Position numbers and translations under genes: made by a program | In this document: one piece after another, positions 8,724 through 18,225 of the stretch | Layout of the letters: each line of letters starts with the position of its first letter | Position numbering within the stretch: position 1 is the stretch's first letter | The notes under the pieces: generated by a model | Database searches by the model: none | Seen by the model: only the letters and a program-made list of their open reading frames with translations | What the model was told of the DNA's origin: nothing | From: Planctomycetota bacterium | GTDB taxonomy: Bacteria; Planctomycetota; UBA1135; UBA2386 | NCBI GenBank assembly: GCA_020638695.1 | Contig: JACKIB010000024.1 | Coordinates: forward strand, 18,008 to 82,007 | DNA length: 64,000 nucleotides | Reading direction: 5' to 3'

Positions 8724-10730
8724 CTACAGGATCGCGCGCCACTCCGGCAGCGCGCGCAGCGGGATGAGCAGTGCGCCGAGCAGCGCGCGGTGCTGCGGCT
8801 CGAGCGTGCGGGTCTTCGCCACGCCGGCGAGGGTCGCCGCGGTTTGTCGCTTGCCGAGTGCCAGCGCCTGGATCGCGAACAGCACGAGAGGCCGCGCGTC
8901 GCCGCGACTCGTGCCACTCGCGACCAGCAGGCCACGGAATCGCTCGAATGCCCTCTCCGCGGCGTCGCTGCCGGGTGCCTCGGTCATCCGGTCGATGGTG
9001 GCGACGAACGCCTGCTCGGTGCGCAGCAACTTCGCATCGGCGAGCGCGTGCCGCTCGGCGAACCCGGCCAGCTGATCGAGCAGCACGGCCAGCTGCGCGC
9101 GCAGTCGCGGGTCGCGCGCCGCGTAGAGCGTCGCGACGGCTGCTCGTCCATCGCCGAACTGCACCGAGAGCTCGGCGGACCACAGCGCCAGCTCGGGGTC
9201 GTCGGGGGCGTTCCGACGCAGCGCTTCGAGGGCGCTGCGGGCTTCCTGGTGCCGCCCCTCGCCGCGCAGCAACGTGATCCACAGTCGAGCGGTCAGCTCG
9301 TCGTCCGGCCGGGTACGGCGCAGGAACTCGAGGTCGGTGCGCGCCTTCGCCCAGGCGCTCTGCTGCAGGCTCGCTTGGGCGCGGAGACCGCGCAAGGTGT
9401 GGTCGTACGGCCGCAGCCGCAGTGCCCGCTCCACCGCGGCGAGCTGCCCGGCCGGGTCGGTGCGCGCGGCCGTGCGGCGCAGCATGCCCGCAGCGGCGAC
9501 CTGCGATCCGAGCTGCGCGACGCCGAACCACAGCAGCATCCCGCCGACCAGCACACCCTTCAGCAGGCGTTGGCGGAACGGTAGCGCGAGCATCCGGCCC
9601 GCGCTGCCGTGCAGCAACGCGCCGCCCAGCAGTGCAGCGGTGGCGACCGCTGGCGCATTGCCGAGTGGCGCGCGGACGCTGGCCAGCACGGCAAAGCACA
9701 GCAACGGCCCGGAACTGCTCCACGGCGCCCGGCACAGCACCCAGACCGCGCCGACCAGCAACAACACGAGCCCGGGGAGCCCCGTCTCGATCGCCACCTG
9801 GAGGAAGTCGTTGTGCGCGGCGGCCGGGGCGGCGAGGAACCGGCCGCCGAAGGTCGACAGCTCCCACTCGCGCCCGCGGCGATAGCGTGGGTACTCGGTG
9901 CCGAACTGCCCGGAGCCGTGGCCCAGGATGGGGCGGTCGCGCACCATGTCGAGGCCGCCGCGCCACAGCTCGAGCCGCACCTCCACCGTGGACGGTGCGG
10001 CCACCGCCGCGGTGTTCGGTTGCTGCGGCGCACGTGGTGCGTCGCCCAGTGCCCACCACAGCCCGACACCCGCGGCGAGCACCGCGAGGATCGGGACCCG
10101 CCCCGGACGCAACAACGCAGGCAGGCAACCGACCGGCAGCGCGAGCAAGCCGGAGCGGGAACCGTTGCACACGAGCGCCGCGGTGCAGGCGGCCAACGTG
10201 ACGACCGCGGCCCACCGGAGTCGCGCCGACACGGATTCGCCGCGAGGGCCGACCGCCAGCAGCGCGCTGGCGGCCCCGCACAGCGCCAGCACCTCGGCGG
10301 CGGCGTTGCGGTTGCCGAGCGTCGCGGTCACGTCGTGCACACCGGGCAGTGCGTCGATCCAACCGAATGCCTGTGCCAGCGTCCACAGTGCGACCGTCGC
10401 ACCGGTAGGCAGGGTCGCGGCGAGCATTCGGGTCAGTGGTACCGCCGTGCCGAACAGCAGCAGCGCGGCGAGCGCCAGCATGTGCGCCGCGGTCTCCAGT
10501 GCGTAGCCGTGGTTGGTGGCGCCGATGCAGCGCGCCAGGAACCACAGCGCGAGCGCGTTCCACGGTCCGACCGCCAGCGGGACGCGCGCGGGCAGCGTCC
10601 CGGGCAGCAGACAAGCGAGCCCGACCAGCACCGCCAGCAGTCCACGGCGCGCCACCTCGTAGTCGGGCCAGTACGCCTGGTGCGGCACCGCCAACAAGAG
10701 GAGCACCACGGCTGCGGCGCCGGTTCTCAT
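8724..10730 (-). CDS. O-antigen-ligase-like membrane protein with TPR tail
   Basis: 668 residues. The first ~430 residues form about ten hydrophobic segments with the Wzy_C/O-antigen ligase pattern: a large periplasmic loop with RPILGHGSGQFG and AAAHNDFLQVAIETGLPGL, the histidine-containing element of WaaL/Wzy enzymes. From about 450 the protein is soluble, helical and TPR-like. Such proteins join or polymerise undecaprenyl-linked glycans at the periplasmic face. The start codon overlaps the ftsY stop (ATGA, four bases), so it is translated from the ribH-nusB-ftsY transcript or coupled to it; the link between a ligase and the SRP receptor is positional, not functional, as far as can be seen. 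Confidence 0.8.
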   Translation of the reverse strand: MRTGAAAVVLLLLAVPHQAYWPDYEVARRGLLAVLVGLACLLPGTLPARVPLAVGPWNALALWFLARCIGATNHGYALETAAHMLALAALLLFGTAVPLTRMLAATLPTGATVALWTLAQAFGWIDALPGVHDVTATLGNRNAAAEVLALCGAASALLAVGPRGESVSARLRWAAVVTLAACTAALVCNGSRSGLLALPVGCLPALLRPGRVPILAVLAAGVGLWWALGDAPRAPQQPNTAAVAAPSTVEVRLELWRGGLDMVRDRPILGHGSGQFGTEYPRYRRGREWELSTFGGRFLAAPAAAHNDFLQVAIETGLPGLVLLLVGAVWVLCRAPWSSSGPLLCFAVLASVRAPLGNAPAVATAALLGGALLHGSAGRMLALPFRQRLLKGVLVGGMLLWFGVAQLGSQVAAAGMLRRTAARTDPAGQLAAVERALRLRPYDHTLRGLRAQASLQQSAWAKARTDLEFLRRTRPDDELTARLWITLLRGEGRHQEARSALEALRRNAPDDPELALWSAELSVQFGDGRAAVATLYAARDPRLRAQLAVLLDQLAGFAERHALADAKLLRTEQAFVATIDRMTEAPGSDAAERAFERFRGLLVASGTSRGDARPLVLFAIQALALGKRQTAATLAGVAKTRTLEPQHRALLGALLIPLRALPEWRAIL

Positions 10731-11653
10731 TCCGTCCCGGCGCGCTGCTCGAAGGACAAGATCGCGTCGACGAACGCTTCGGGATCGAATGGCTCGAGGT
10801 CGGCAATCGCCTCGCCGACCCCGATGAACTTCACCGGGATCGGCAGCTGCTCGCGGATTCCGAACACCGCGCCACCCTTGGCGGTGCCGTCCATCTTGGC
10901 GAGGATCACGCCGGTGACGTCCGCTGCGGCGCGGAATTCCGTCGCCTGGCGGATCGCGTTCTGCCCGGTGGTGGCGTCGAGCACCATCAGCGTCTCGTGT
11001 GGTCCGTCGGGCACGTTCTTGCGTACCACCCGCACGATCTTGCGCAGCTCCTCCATCAAGTTCTTCTGGGTGTGGAGCCGCCCGGCCGTGTCGAGGATCA
11101 AGTCGTCGACGCCGCGGGCCACGGCGGCGGCGGTGGCGTCGAACGCGACCGCCGCCGGATCGGCGCCGGGGTCCTGCTTGATGATCGGGATCTGCAGCCG
11201 CTCCGCCCAGGTCGTCAGCTGTGCCACCGCGCCGGCGCGGAACGTGTCGCCGGCGCCGAGCATGACTTTGCGGCCCTGCTGCACCAAGCGATGGGCCAGC
11301 TTGGCGATCGAAGTGGTCTTGCCGGCGCCGTTGACGCCGACCACCACGATCACGCGCGGTTTGCGCTCCGCCTCGCGCAACACGCCACCGCAGCCCTCCA
11401 GCCGCGCCAGCAGGCGATCCCGGAGGAACGCCGGCACCTGGTCGGCGTCCTGGACCACGCGTCGGCGGTAGGCGTCCTTCAACTCTTCGACCACGGCCGA
11501 TCCGGTCGGCCCGAGATCGGCGGTGTAGAGCACTTCCTCCAGTTCGTCGAGGAACTCGTCGTCGAGCTTGCGCCCCTTGGAGAACAAGCGCGACAGCCCG
11601 GCAGCCAGCTTCTCGCGGGTCTTGCGCAGCCCGCGGAACAACTTGGAGAGCAT
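10727..11653 (-). CDS. ftsY: Signal recognition particle receptor FtsY
   Basis: 308 residues. All NG-domain elements are present: P-loop GVNGAGKTTSIAKLA, DTFRAGAVAQL, DTAGRLHTQ, and LAKMDGTAKGGAVFGI. The protein begins directly with the N-domain helix preceded by a short basic segment, and has no acidic A domain as in E. coli, which is usual outside Enterobacteria. It docks the SRP-ribosome complex at the membrane and hydrolyses GTP with Ffh (not in the window). The ATG at 11653 shares one base with the nusB stop (TGATG). It lies between nusB and the O-antigen-ligase-like gene in a coupled operon. Confidence 0.97.
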   Translation of the reverse strand: MLSKLFRGLRKTREKLAAGLSRLFSKGRKLDDEFLDELEEVLYTADLGPTGSAVVEELKDAYRRRVVQDADQVPAFLRDRLLARLEGCGGVLREAERKPRVIVVVGVNGAGKTTSIAKLAHRLVQQGRKVMLGAGDTFRAGAVAQLTTWAERLQIPIIKQDPGADPAAVAFDATAAAVARGVDDLILDTAGRLHTQKNLMEELRKIVRVVRKNVPDGPHETLMVLDATTGQNAIRQATEFRAAADVTGVILAKMDGTAKGGAVFGIREQLPIPVKFIGVGEAIADLEPFDPEAFVDAILSFEQRAGTE

Positions 11654-12126
11654 CAGCTGTCGACGCTCTCGGTGGATCGCTCGATCGACGGCGCGCCCGG
11701 TCCACCCGCGGCGCCGTCGCGACCCAACCGGTCGAGGCGCACGCGGTCGAGAATGCCGTTGATGAACGCGCCGGAGTTGGCGGTCGAGAACTTCTTGCCG
11801 ATCTCGATCGCCTCGTTGATGGTGACCTTGGGCGGGATGTCGGGGCAGTGCAGCAACTCGAACACGGCCATCCGCAGGATGTTCCGGTCGATGGTAGCCA
11901 TGCGGCCGAGGTCCCAGTTGCGCGCCACGTCGCGCAGGCACGCGTCCGTCTCCGCCTGCACCTTGCGGGTGCCGAGGATCAGCCTCACGGCGAATTCCCG
12001 CACCTGCTCGTCGTCCGTCTCGTCCGCGACGAACTCCCGCACACCGTCGAGGATCTCGTCGCCGCGGAGATCCAGCTGGTACAGGTACTGAACGGCGAGC
12101 TCGCGCGCCTTGGTCCTGCGTCGCAT
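11653..12126 (-). CDS. nusB: Transcription antitermination factor NusB
   Basis: 157 residues, all-helical. It begins MRRRTKARELAVQYLYQLDL, the RNA-binding N-terminus of NusB, and ends with the family core IPPKVTINEAIEIGKKFSTA followed by FINGILDRV. NusB binds boxA RNA with S10/NusE in rRNA antitermination. The start at 12126 leaves an arginine-rich N-terminus of normal length. The C-terminal extension after about 140 (Gly/Pro/Ser-rich) is slightly longer than in E. coli. It follows ribH by about 110 bp, the classical ribH-nusB pairing, and overlaps ftsY by one base. Confidence 0.95.
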   Translation of the reverse strand: MRRRTKARELAVQYLYQLDLRGDEILDGVREFVADETDDEQVREFAVRLILGTRKVQAETDACLRDVARNWDLGRMATIDRNILRMAVFELLHCPDIPPKVTINEAIEIGKKFSTANSGAFINGILDRVRLDRLGRDGAAGGPGAPSIERSTESVDS

Positions 12127-12235
12127 GAGCGTGATCTCGTCTTTGGCGGTGGGGAGAAAAGAACGGGTCCGTCGAGAGCCTAGCGCCGACTCGGCCGGGC
12201 ACAATCCGCGGCGCCCGATTCTCACCCGTCCGGGG

Positions 12236-12706
12236 TCAGGTGCGCAACACCGACAGCGCGCCGGCCATCTCCAGCACGGCGCGTGCGCACTCGGCACCCT
12301 TGTCGCCCTTGGCGCCGCCGCTGCGGGCCATCGCTTGCTCCCGGTCCTCGGTGGTCAGCACCCCGAAGACCACGGGGATTCCGTAGCGCAGCGAGGTGTC
12401 GAGCACCCCTCGGGTGGCGCCGAGACAGACGTAGTCGTAGTGGCTGGTCTCGCCGCGGATCACGCAGCCGAGCGCGAGGACCCCGTCGTAGTCGGCGGTA
12501 CGGGCGAATGCGTCGCACAGCAGGGGCAGCTCGAAGGCCCCGGGCACCCAACCGACCACGATGTCGTCGCCGGCCACCCCGAGCTCCTCGAGGGTCCGGA
12601 CCGCGCCGTCCAGCAGGCGGCGCGTGATCGACTCGGTGAAGCGGGACGCGGCGATCGCGATACGTCGCCCGCTGCCGTCGAGCGGGACGTCGAGTGTCTG
12701 CACCAT
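12236..12706 (-). CDS. ribH: 6,7-dimethyl-8-ribityllumazine synthase
   Basis: 156 residues, normal for the family. It contains ASRFTESITRRLLDGA, VPGAFELPLLCDA (substrate pocket), GCVIRGETSHYDYV with the catalytic histidine, and PVVFGVLTTEDREQA. It condenses 5-amino-6-ribitylamino-uracil with dihydroxybutanone phosphate in riboflavin synthesis, forming icosahedral or pentameric shells. The ATG at 12706 gives the usual N-terminus. No other rib gene is adjacent and I could not recognise an FMN riboswitch in the upstream spacer, which instead holds an interspersed repeat. Confidence 0.96.
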   Translation of the reverse strand: MVQTLDVPLDGSGRRIAIAASRFTESITRRLLDGAVRTLEELGVAGDDIVVGWVPGAFELPLLCDAFARTADYDGVLALGCVIRGETSHYDYVCLGATRGVLDTSLRYGIPVVFGVLTTEDREQAMARSGGAKGDKGAECARAVLEMAGALSVLRT

Positions 12707-12895
12707 CGGCGGGATGCTACTCGGTGCCGCAGGGGCCGCGACCCCGTCCGCAAGCCGGGATGCCGGGTTTCCTCGTCCGCACGCGACGGCACCCGGGCGA
12801 CTCGGGTCGGCCTCATGCGTGCGGGGAACGGAGGCCCGGAGGGACGCGGAAACCCGGAGCCACCTCGCTCGCGACGTCCCTCGAGCGGTAGGTAC
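12707..12895. other. Spacer upstream of ribH
   Basis: GC-rich, gene-free stretch between the ribH start and a family C repeat copy. It should hold the ribH promoter, but I cannot point to convincing -35/-10 boxes. CCGGGTTTCC (12765-12774) and GGAAACCCGG (12848-12857) form a 10-bp inverted repeat about 80 bp apart. Confidence 0.4.
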
Positions 12896-13040
12896 CGCGG
12901 ATCGGTCGGCACGCGAAGATCCTCCAGTGCCCTTCCATGACACCTGGGCGGCTGGTTCTCCCGCGGGCAGCGGCCCCGAACAGCTCCCTCGAGCCAAGCG
13001 GCCGAGGCACATGGCGGCGCGCAGCGCCGCGCTCGCCCAA
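12896..13040 (-). repeat. Interspersed repeat family C, copy 1
   Basis: On the minus strand this segment runs parallel to 23230-23371: shared blocks are GCGCGGCGCTGCGCGCCGCC, GGGGCCGCTGCC, GTGTCAT and ATCTTCGCGT, ending in GATCCGCGG, all in the same order and spacing with substitutions between. No coding potential. It fills the spacer between ribH and the next gene. Confidence 0.7.
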
Positions 13041-13083
13041 GTCCTTGGGTGTGGCGCTGGCCGGGATGAGGATTCGGAGTGCC

Positions 13084-13524
13084 ATGGATTCGCGAAACCC
13101 GTGGCAATCGCCGCGCCGGTCCGCGATCGTCTGGCGCCGCATGTTCGCCACGATCGGGTTCTTGGTGTCCTTGCTGCTCACGGTGGTCGCGCTGGTGCTG
13201 ACGTTGGTGTCCGGGAAGACCGGCCACCGTCGGGCCCACCTCGCGAGAGCCATCATCACCGTGTTGCTGCTCGGCACTACGGTGGTCTTCGCGCTGCTGC
13301 TGGGGGAGGTCCGCCAGTTCCCGGCCCGCGAGATGGGGATCCACAAGATCTTCTCGCGCACCGGGGTCTTCCTGGTGCCGCCGATCGTGCTCACCGGGGC
13401 ATTGCTGTGGCGCCGACCCACTTGGCGCACCGCGCATCGGGTGTGCGTGCTGCTGTTCCTGCTGGCGGTGCTCGGCGCGGCGAGCACCGGCCTGTGGGTT
13501 CTGTGGTTGTCGACGGCGAAGTGA
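13084..13524 (+). CDS. Small four-helix membrane protein
   Basis: 146 residues from the ATG at 13084; ATG 13141 would also retain all helices. Four hydrophobic segments lie at roughly 22-45, 55-75, 85-105 and 115-140, joined by short basic loops. Two histidines flank helix 3 (MGIHKIF and RTAHRV), reminiscent of small heme-binding or cytochrome b561-like membrane proteins, but heme binding is only a suggestion. I do not recognise a family. It stands alone, transcribed toward the efflux operon, with a family B repeat after its stop. Confidence 0.6.
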   Translation: MDSRNPWQSPRRSAIVWRRMFATIGFLVSLLLTVVALVLTLVSGKTGHRRAHLARAIITVLLLGTTVVFALLLGEVRQFPAREMGIHKIFSRTGVFLVPPIVLTGALLWRRPTWRTAHRVCVLLFLLAVLGAASTGLWVLWLSTAK

Positions 13525-13532
13525 GAGCTTCC

Positions 13533-13669
13533 GCGCCGCCGACCCTACGGCTCGGTCGCGGCGTCGCAGTTTCTCAGCTCGTTCACCGAGCCGCGGTGTC
13601 GTCGTAGCTCATGCGAGCGCAATGCGCGACTCGACGACACATGCAACGAGCTTCGCACACACCCCACTA
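13533..13669 (-). repeat. CTAG-ended repeat family B, truncated copy
   Basis: Near-colinear with the reverse complement of 44317-44485: blocks CCCTACGGC, CGCGGCGTCGCAG, GACTCGACGAC and CATGCAACGA, and the terminus ACACACCCCACTAG, are shared in order. The opposite terminus is absent. The final CTAG contains the stop codon (CTA on this strand) of the outer-membrane efflux gene read on the minus strand. Confidence 0.8.
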
Positions 13670-15136
13670 GCGTTTTGCCCGGTCGGGCGCGGGTGCGTCG
13701 GCTCGGACCTTCTTGTCGTCCGGACCCTGCACCACCCCGCCGCCGAGTGCCTTGAAGATCGCCACCATGGAGGTGGCCACCGCGGCGTCGCTGCCGACGA
13801 GCTCATCCTGCACGGTCGCGACGGTGCGTTCGGAGTCGATCACCGCCTGGAAGTCGGTGAGGCCGGTGCGGTACTGGGTGCGCGCCAGCTCCACGGCGCG
13901 TGCGGCCTGTGCTGCGGCGCGACCGAGCGCGGTGCGGCGAGCCTGCTCGCGGACGAAGCGGACGAACGCGTTCTCGGCCTCCTCCAGGGCCAACAGCACC
14001 GTCCTCTCCCAGTCGATCTGGGCGGCTTCGGCGCTGGCTTCGAGCGAGCGGATCCGGTTGCGCAGGCGTCCGCCGTCGAACAGGTTCCAACGCAGAGATG
14101 GGCCGAAGACCGACAGGTCGCTGCCATCCGTGAACACGTCCTTCAGGGCATTCGCCGACAGGCCCAACGTGCCGCCGAGCGACAAGCGGGGATAGCGCTC
14201 GGCCTCGGCGACGCCGATCCGGGCGACCTCGGCGGCGAGCCGCCACTCCGCGGCGCGGACGTCCGGGCGCCGGCGCAGCAGGTCCGCCGGTACCCCGACC
14301 GCGACCGACACCGGGAGCCGCGGCAGTTCGCCGGGCTCGTTCAGCGTGCTGGGCAGCTCCGCGGGTGCACGGCCGAGCAGCACCGCGAGGCGGTGTTGAG
14401 CCTGCAACGCGGCGGTTTCCAGCGTGGGCAAGCGGGCCCGCGTCGACTCGACGTTGGTCGCCGCCTGCGCGACGTCGCGCTCGGCGACCAGGCCGGCGTT
14501 CAACCGCGAACGCACCAGGGTCAGGGTCTGCTGCTGCAGCGAGAGATTGGCTTGGGCGATTCGCAGCCGTCGCTGGGCGGCGCGCAGGTCGACGTAGGTC
14601 GAGACCACCTCGGCGGCGACCGACAGCCGGGCACCGGCCAGGTCCGCTTCGCGCGCGCCCAGATCGCGTTCCGCTGCTTCGACGCCGCGTCGGACCCGTC
14701 CCCAGAGATCGAGTTCCCACACCGCGTCGGCTGCCACCGTGTGGATGCTGGTGCGCGGGATGAACGCGCCGAAGGGTGTGTTGCGGCTCTCGCGCCGATC
14801 CTCGTAGTTGGCCCGGCCGTCGACCGACGGCCAACCGTCGGCCGCAGCGACCCCGCGCAGGGCGCGCGCCGCGCTGAGTCGAGCGAGCTGCGCGCGCAGA
14901 TCGAGGTTCTGGGCCAACGCTTGGTCGACCAGCCTGGTCAGCAGCGGGTCGCCGAAGGTCTTCCACCAGTCGGCGTCGGTGGGGGGGGCGTCGCTGAGTC
15001 CGGCGACTCGGGGTTGCCGCCATGCCGCCGGCATGACCCGCTCGGGCGGGCGGAAGTCCGGACCGACCGTGCAGCCGGCCACCAGCAGCGTCCACAGCGA
15101 GCGCGCCAGCGCTCCGCGCAGTGCCATGCCCGTCAT
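13667..15136 (-). CDS. Outer-membrane efflux lipoprotein, NodT/OprM type
   Basis: 489 residues. The N-terminus has a lipoprotein signal ending LLVAGCTVGPDF, the hallmark start of OprM/NodT-type factors. Two long coiled-coil OEP repeats follow, with DWWKTFGDPLLTRLVDQAL in the first and LRRRPDVRAAEWRLAAEVARIGVAEAERYPRL (in part) opening the second. These trimers form the outer-membrane channel and periplasmic tunnel of RND pumps. The ATG at 15136 shares one base with the RND permease stop (TGATG). Last gene of the efflux operon; its TAG stop lies within the end of a family B repeat. Confidence 0.93.
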   Translation of the reverse strand: MTGMALRGALARSLWTLLVAGCTVGPDFRPPERVMPAAWRQPRVAGLSDAPPTDADWWKTFGDPLLTRLVDQALAQNLDLRAQLARLSAARALRGVAAADGWPSVDGRANYEDRRESRNTPFGAFIPRTSIHTVAADAVWELDLWGRVRRGVEAAERDLGAREADLAGARLSVAAEVVSTYVDLRAAQRRLRIAQANLSLQQQTLTLVRSRLNAGLVAERDVAQAATNVESTRARLPTLETAALQAQHRLAVLLGRAPAELPSTLNEPGELPRLPVSVAVGVPADLLRRRPDVRAAEWRLAAEVARIGVAEAERYPRLSLGGTLGLSANALKDVFTDGSDLSVFGPSLRWNLFDGGRLRNRIRSLEASAEAAQIDWERTVLLALEEAENAFVRFVREQARRTALGRAAAQAARAVELARTQYRTGLTDFQAVIDSERTVATVQDELVGSDAAVATSMVAIFKALGGGVVQGPDDKKVRADAPAPDRAKR

Positions 15137-18100
15137 CACGCCACCTCCAGCTCGGCGTGCTGCGCGACGTCGGCCACTGCCGTGGAGCGGCGATGGTCGG
15201 CGGCCAGCAGCATGTAGAACACCGGCACCACGAACAGGGTGAACAGCGTGCCCAACGCCATGCCGGCGACCAGCACGATGCCGATGCTGTTCCGCGCCAT
15301 CGCACCCGGGCCGGTGACCAGCACCAGCGGGAAGTGACCGAACACGGTCGCCGCGGTGGTCATCAATACGGGTCTCAGGCGCGTGGCCGCTGCCTCGCGC
15401 AGTGCCCCGAGCTTGTCGCGACCCTCGCGCTGCAGCGTGTTGGCGAACTCGACGATCAGGATGCCGTTCTTCGCGATCAGCCCGACCAGGGTGATCAGTC
15501 CGACCTGCGAGTAGACGTTGATCGTGGTCCATTCGACGAACGGGAACAGGAGCGAGCCGGTGATCGCCAACGGCACCGAGCCGAGCAGCACGATCAGCGG
15601 ATCACGGAAGCTGCGGAACTGCGCGGCGAGCACCAGATAGACCAACAGGATCGCGAACCCCAGGGTCGGCACCAACGACGACGCCTCACGGCGGATCTGC
15701 CGCGACTCGCCGGCGTGGTCGAGTGCGGTGCCTGGCGGGGCGGTGGCGCGGGCCGCGGCTTCCAGTACCGCGAGCCCCTCGGCCTTGGTGACGCCCGGCC
15801 GCACCCCGCCGAACACCCGCACCGCGTTGCGCTGCTGGAAGCGGTTGAGGGTGCGCGGTGCGGCGATCGCCTCGATCGAAGTGAACGCGGACACCGGCAC
15901 CAGGTCGCCCCTCGGTGTCCGGATCTTCAGGTCGAGCAGCGGTCCGACGGTGGCGCGGTCCTCGCGGCTGATCTGCGGAATGACCTTGTAGCTGCGGTCG
16001 AAGTAGTTGAAGCGGTTGACGTAGCCGCCGCCGAGCAGTGCGCCGAGCTCGCGGCCGACGCTCGCCAGGTCCATCCCGAGGTCGGCCACGCGTTCCCGGT
16101 CGACCCTGACCCGCGCCTCGGGGCGGTCGACCTTCAAGTCGGTGTCGACGTAGAGGAACTTGCCGCTCTGCCAACCCGCTCCGACCACGGCCATCGCCGC
16201 GCCGAGCAGGTCCTCGACCGAGCCCGAGCTCTGGATCACCAGCTCGACGTCGAACTGCCCGGGGGTCGGCAACGGCGGGTCGAGGCGCGGGAACACCCGC
16301 AGCCCGGGAACCTGCGATACGCGGCCCCACAATTCGCCGTAGAGCTGCTCGGTCGAGCGCTGCCGTTCCTTCCAGTTCTTCGCCACCATCCCGCCGAAAC
16401 CACCCCAGCTGCCGACCAGCGACCACATGAAGCGGGCCTCGGGCATGCCCTTCACCATGCCGACCACTTGGCGCGAAGCGGCGTCGACGGACTCGAGTGT
16501 GGCATCCGGGGAAGCGTCGAAGAACATGCTCACGTGGCTCTGGTCTTCGACCGGTGCCAGCTCGCGGCGCGACCCGGCGTACAGCGGCCATGCCGCGAAC
16601 GACACGAACAACGCGACGGCGAGGATCGCCCAGCGGATGCTGAGCGCGCCGTCGAGTGCGCGGCTGTAGAAGTTGCGCAGGCGGTTGAAGCCGCGGTTGA
16701 CCTGACGGGTCAGCCACGCCTCCTTGCCGTGTGCGCGCACGAAGTGGGCGCTCATCACCGGCGACAGAGTGAGGGCCACCATGCCCGACACCAAGACCGC
16801 TGCGGCAAGGGTGATCGCGAACTCGAGGAACAGCGCGCCGGTAAGTCCGCCCTGGAACCCGATCGGCGTGTAAACCGCGGCCAGCGTGATGGTCATCGCG
16901 ATGATCGGACCGACCAGTTCGCGGGCCGCCTGGATCGCCGCGTGCATCCGCGACTTGCCTTCGCGCACGTGCCGCTCGACGTTCTCGACCACCACGATCG
17001 CGTCGTCGACCACCAAGCCGACCGACAGCACGATGGCGAGGATCGTCAGCAGGTTGAGCGAGAAGCCGAGCGCCGCCATCACCACCGCGGCGCCGACCAA
17101 CGACACCGGCATGGCGACCAGCGGCACCAGGGCGGTGCGCACCGAGCCGAGGAACAGGAACACCACCAGCCCGACGATCAAGATCGTCTCGATCAGCGTC
17201 TTGGAGATCTCGGTCAGCGCGTCGCGCATGAACACTGTGCCGTCGTACGCCAGTTCCATCGTGACATCCGATGGCAGCGTGGTGCGCAGGCGCTCCATCT
17301 CCCGCTGCAGTCCGTTCGACACCTCGATCTCGTTGGCGCCCACCAGCGGCCACACGCCGAGGTACACACTCGGTCGAGTGTCGTACTTGGCGAGCAGGTC
17401 CGCTTCCTCGGCGCCGAGCTCGACCTTGGCCACGTCGGCCAGCCGTACCGTCGCCCCGCCGCGATCGGCGACGATCAGCCTCTCGAACTCCCCGACGGTT
17501 CGCAGATCGGTGTCGGCGAGCAGGTTCACCTGCACCAGGTTGCCCTTGGTCTGCCCGACCGCGGCGAGATAGTTGTTGCGCTGGATCGCCGCGTAGACGT
17601 CGCCCGGGGCGAGGTTGACCGCGGCAAGCCGATCCGGGTCGATCCACACGCGCATCGCGATCGGTCGACCGCCCTCCTGATTGGTGACGCGCTGCACGCC
17701 CGGGATGGTCGCGAGCTGCGGCTGGACTTCGCGGGTCAGCCAGTCGGTCAGCTCGGCGATGCCACGCTGTGGCGAGGTGAAGCTCAGGTAGAAGGTGGCG
17801 TACGGCCGGTCGGCACGCTGCACGTCGACCACCGGCGGTTCCGCCTCAGCGGGCAACTCGGACCGCACCTGCTGCAGTCGCGCGGTCACTTCGGCGAGGG
17901 CCTGGGTGGTATCGTGGCCGAGTTCGAGTCGGATGGTGACCTGGCTCAGTCCCGCACGGCTGGTCGACTCGATGTGATCGACGCCGCCGATCGCCGCGAC
18001 GGCGCGTTCGATCGGCGTGGTCAGGAACCCGCGCACCGTCTCGGCGGAGGCACCGGTGTAGACGGTGTTGATCAGGATCGACGCACTGTCGAGTTTGGGG

Positions 18101-18225
18101 TACTGCTGCACCGGCAGGCCGGCGATGGTGCGCCAACCGACCAGCACGAGCAGCAGGTTGACCACCAGTGCGAGCACCGGGTGCCGGATGAAGACGTCGG
18201 TGAAGGAGCGCATCGCGTTGCTCAC
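15136..18225 (-). CDS. RND multidrug efflux permease (HAE1, AcrB family)
   Basis: 1029 residues, the normal size. It starts with FTDVFIRHPVLALVVNLLL, has 12 predicted membrane helices with two large periplasmic loops, and carries the proton-relay Asp pair in GLVVDDAIVVVENVERH. PVQQYPKLDSASILI and the Gly-rich loops match the HAE1 group closest to AcrD/AcrF and MexF-like pumps. It exports hydrophobic drugs or metabolites using the proton gradient. The start is a GTG overlapping the adaptor stop (GTGA); an ATG four codons later is possible. Middle gene of an adaptor-pump-channel operon. Confidence 0.95.
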   Translation of the reverse strand: MSNAMRSFTDVFIRHPVLALVVNLLLVLVGWRTIAGLPVQQYPKLDSASILINTVYTGASAETVRGFLTTPIERAVAAIGGVDHIESTSRAGLSQVTIRLELGHDTTQALAEVTARLQQVRSELPAEAEPPVVDVQRADRPYATFYLSFTSPQRGIAELTDWLTREVQPQLATIPGVQRVTNQEGGRPIAMRVWIDPDRLAAVNLAPGDVYAAIQRNNYLAAVGQTKGNLVQVNLLADTDLRTVGEFERLIVADRGGATVRLADVAKVELGAEEADLLAKYDTRPSVYLGVWPLVGANEIEVSNGLQREMERLRTTLPSDVTMELAYDGTVFMRDALTEISKTLIETILIVGLVVFLFLGSVRTALVPLVAMPVSLVGAAVVMAALGFSLNLLTILAIVLSVGLVVDDAIVVVENVERHVREGKSRMHAAIQAARELVGPIIAMTITLAAVYTPIGFQGGLTGALFLEFAITLAAAVLVSGMVALTLSPVMSAHFVRAHGKEAWLTRQVNRGFNRLRNFYSRALDGALSIRWAILAVALFVSFAAWPLYAGSRRELAPVEDQSHVSMFFDASPDATLESVDAASRQVVGMVKGMPEARFMWSLVGSWGGFGGMVAKNWKERQRSTEQLYGELWGRVSQVPGLRVFPRLDPPLPTPGQFDVELVIQSSGSVEDLLGAAMAVVGAGWQSGKFLYVDTDLKVDRPEARVRVDRERVADLGMDLASVGRELGALLGGGYVNRFNYFDRSYKVIPQISREDRATVGPLLDLKIRTPRGDLVPVSAFTSIEAIAAPRTLNRFQQRNAVRVFGGVRPGVTKAEGLAVLEAAARATAPPGTALDHAGESRQIRREASSLVPTLGFAILLVYLVLAAQFRSFRDPLIVLLGSVPLAITGSLLFPFVEWTTINVYSQVGLITLVGLIAKNGILIVEFANTLQREGRDKLGALREAAATRLRPVLMTTAATVFGHFPLVLVTGPGAMARNSIGIVLVAGMALGTLFTLFVVPVFYMLLAADHRRSTAVADVAQHAELEVA

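Noticed and set aside
12707..12895. FMN riboswitch for ribH
   Set aside because: The conserved RFN helices and loop sequences were not recognisable in the spacer.
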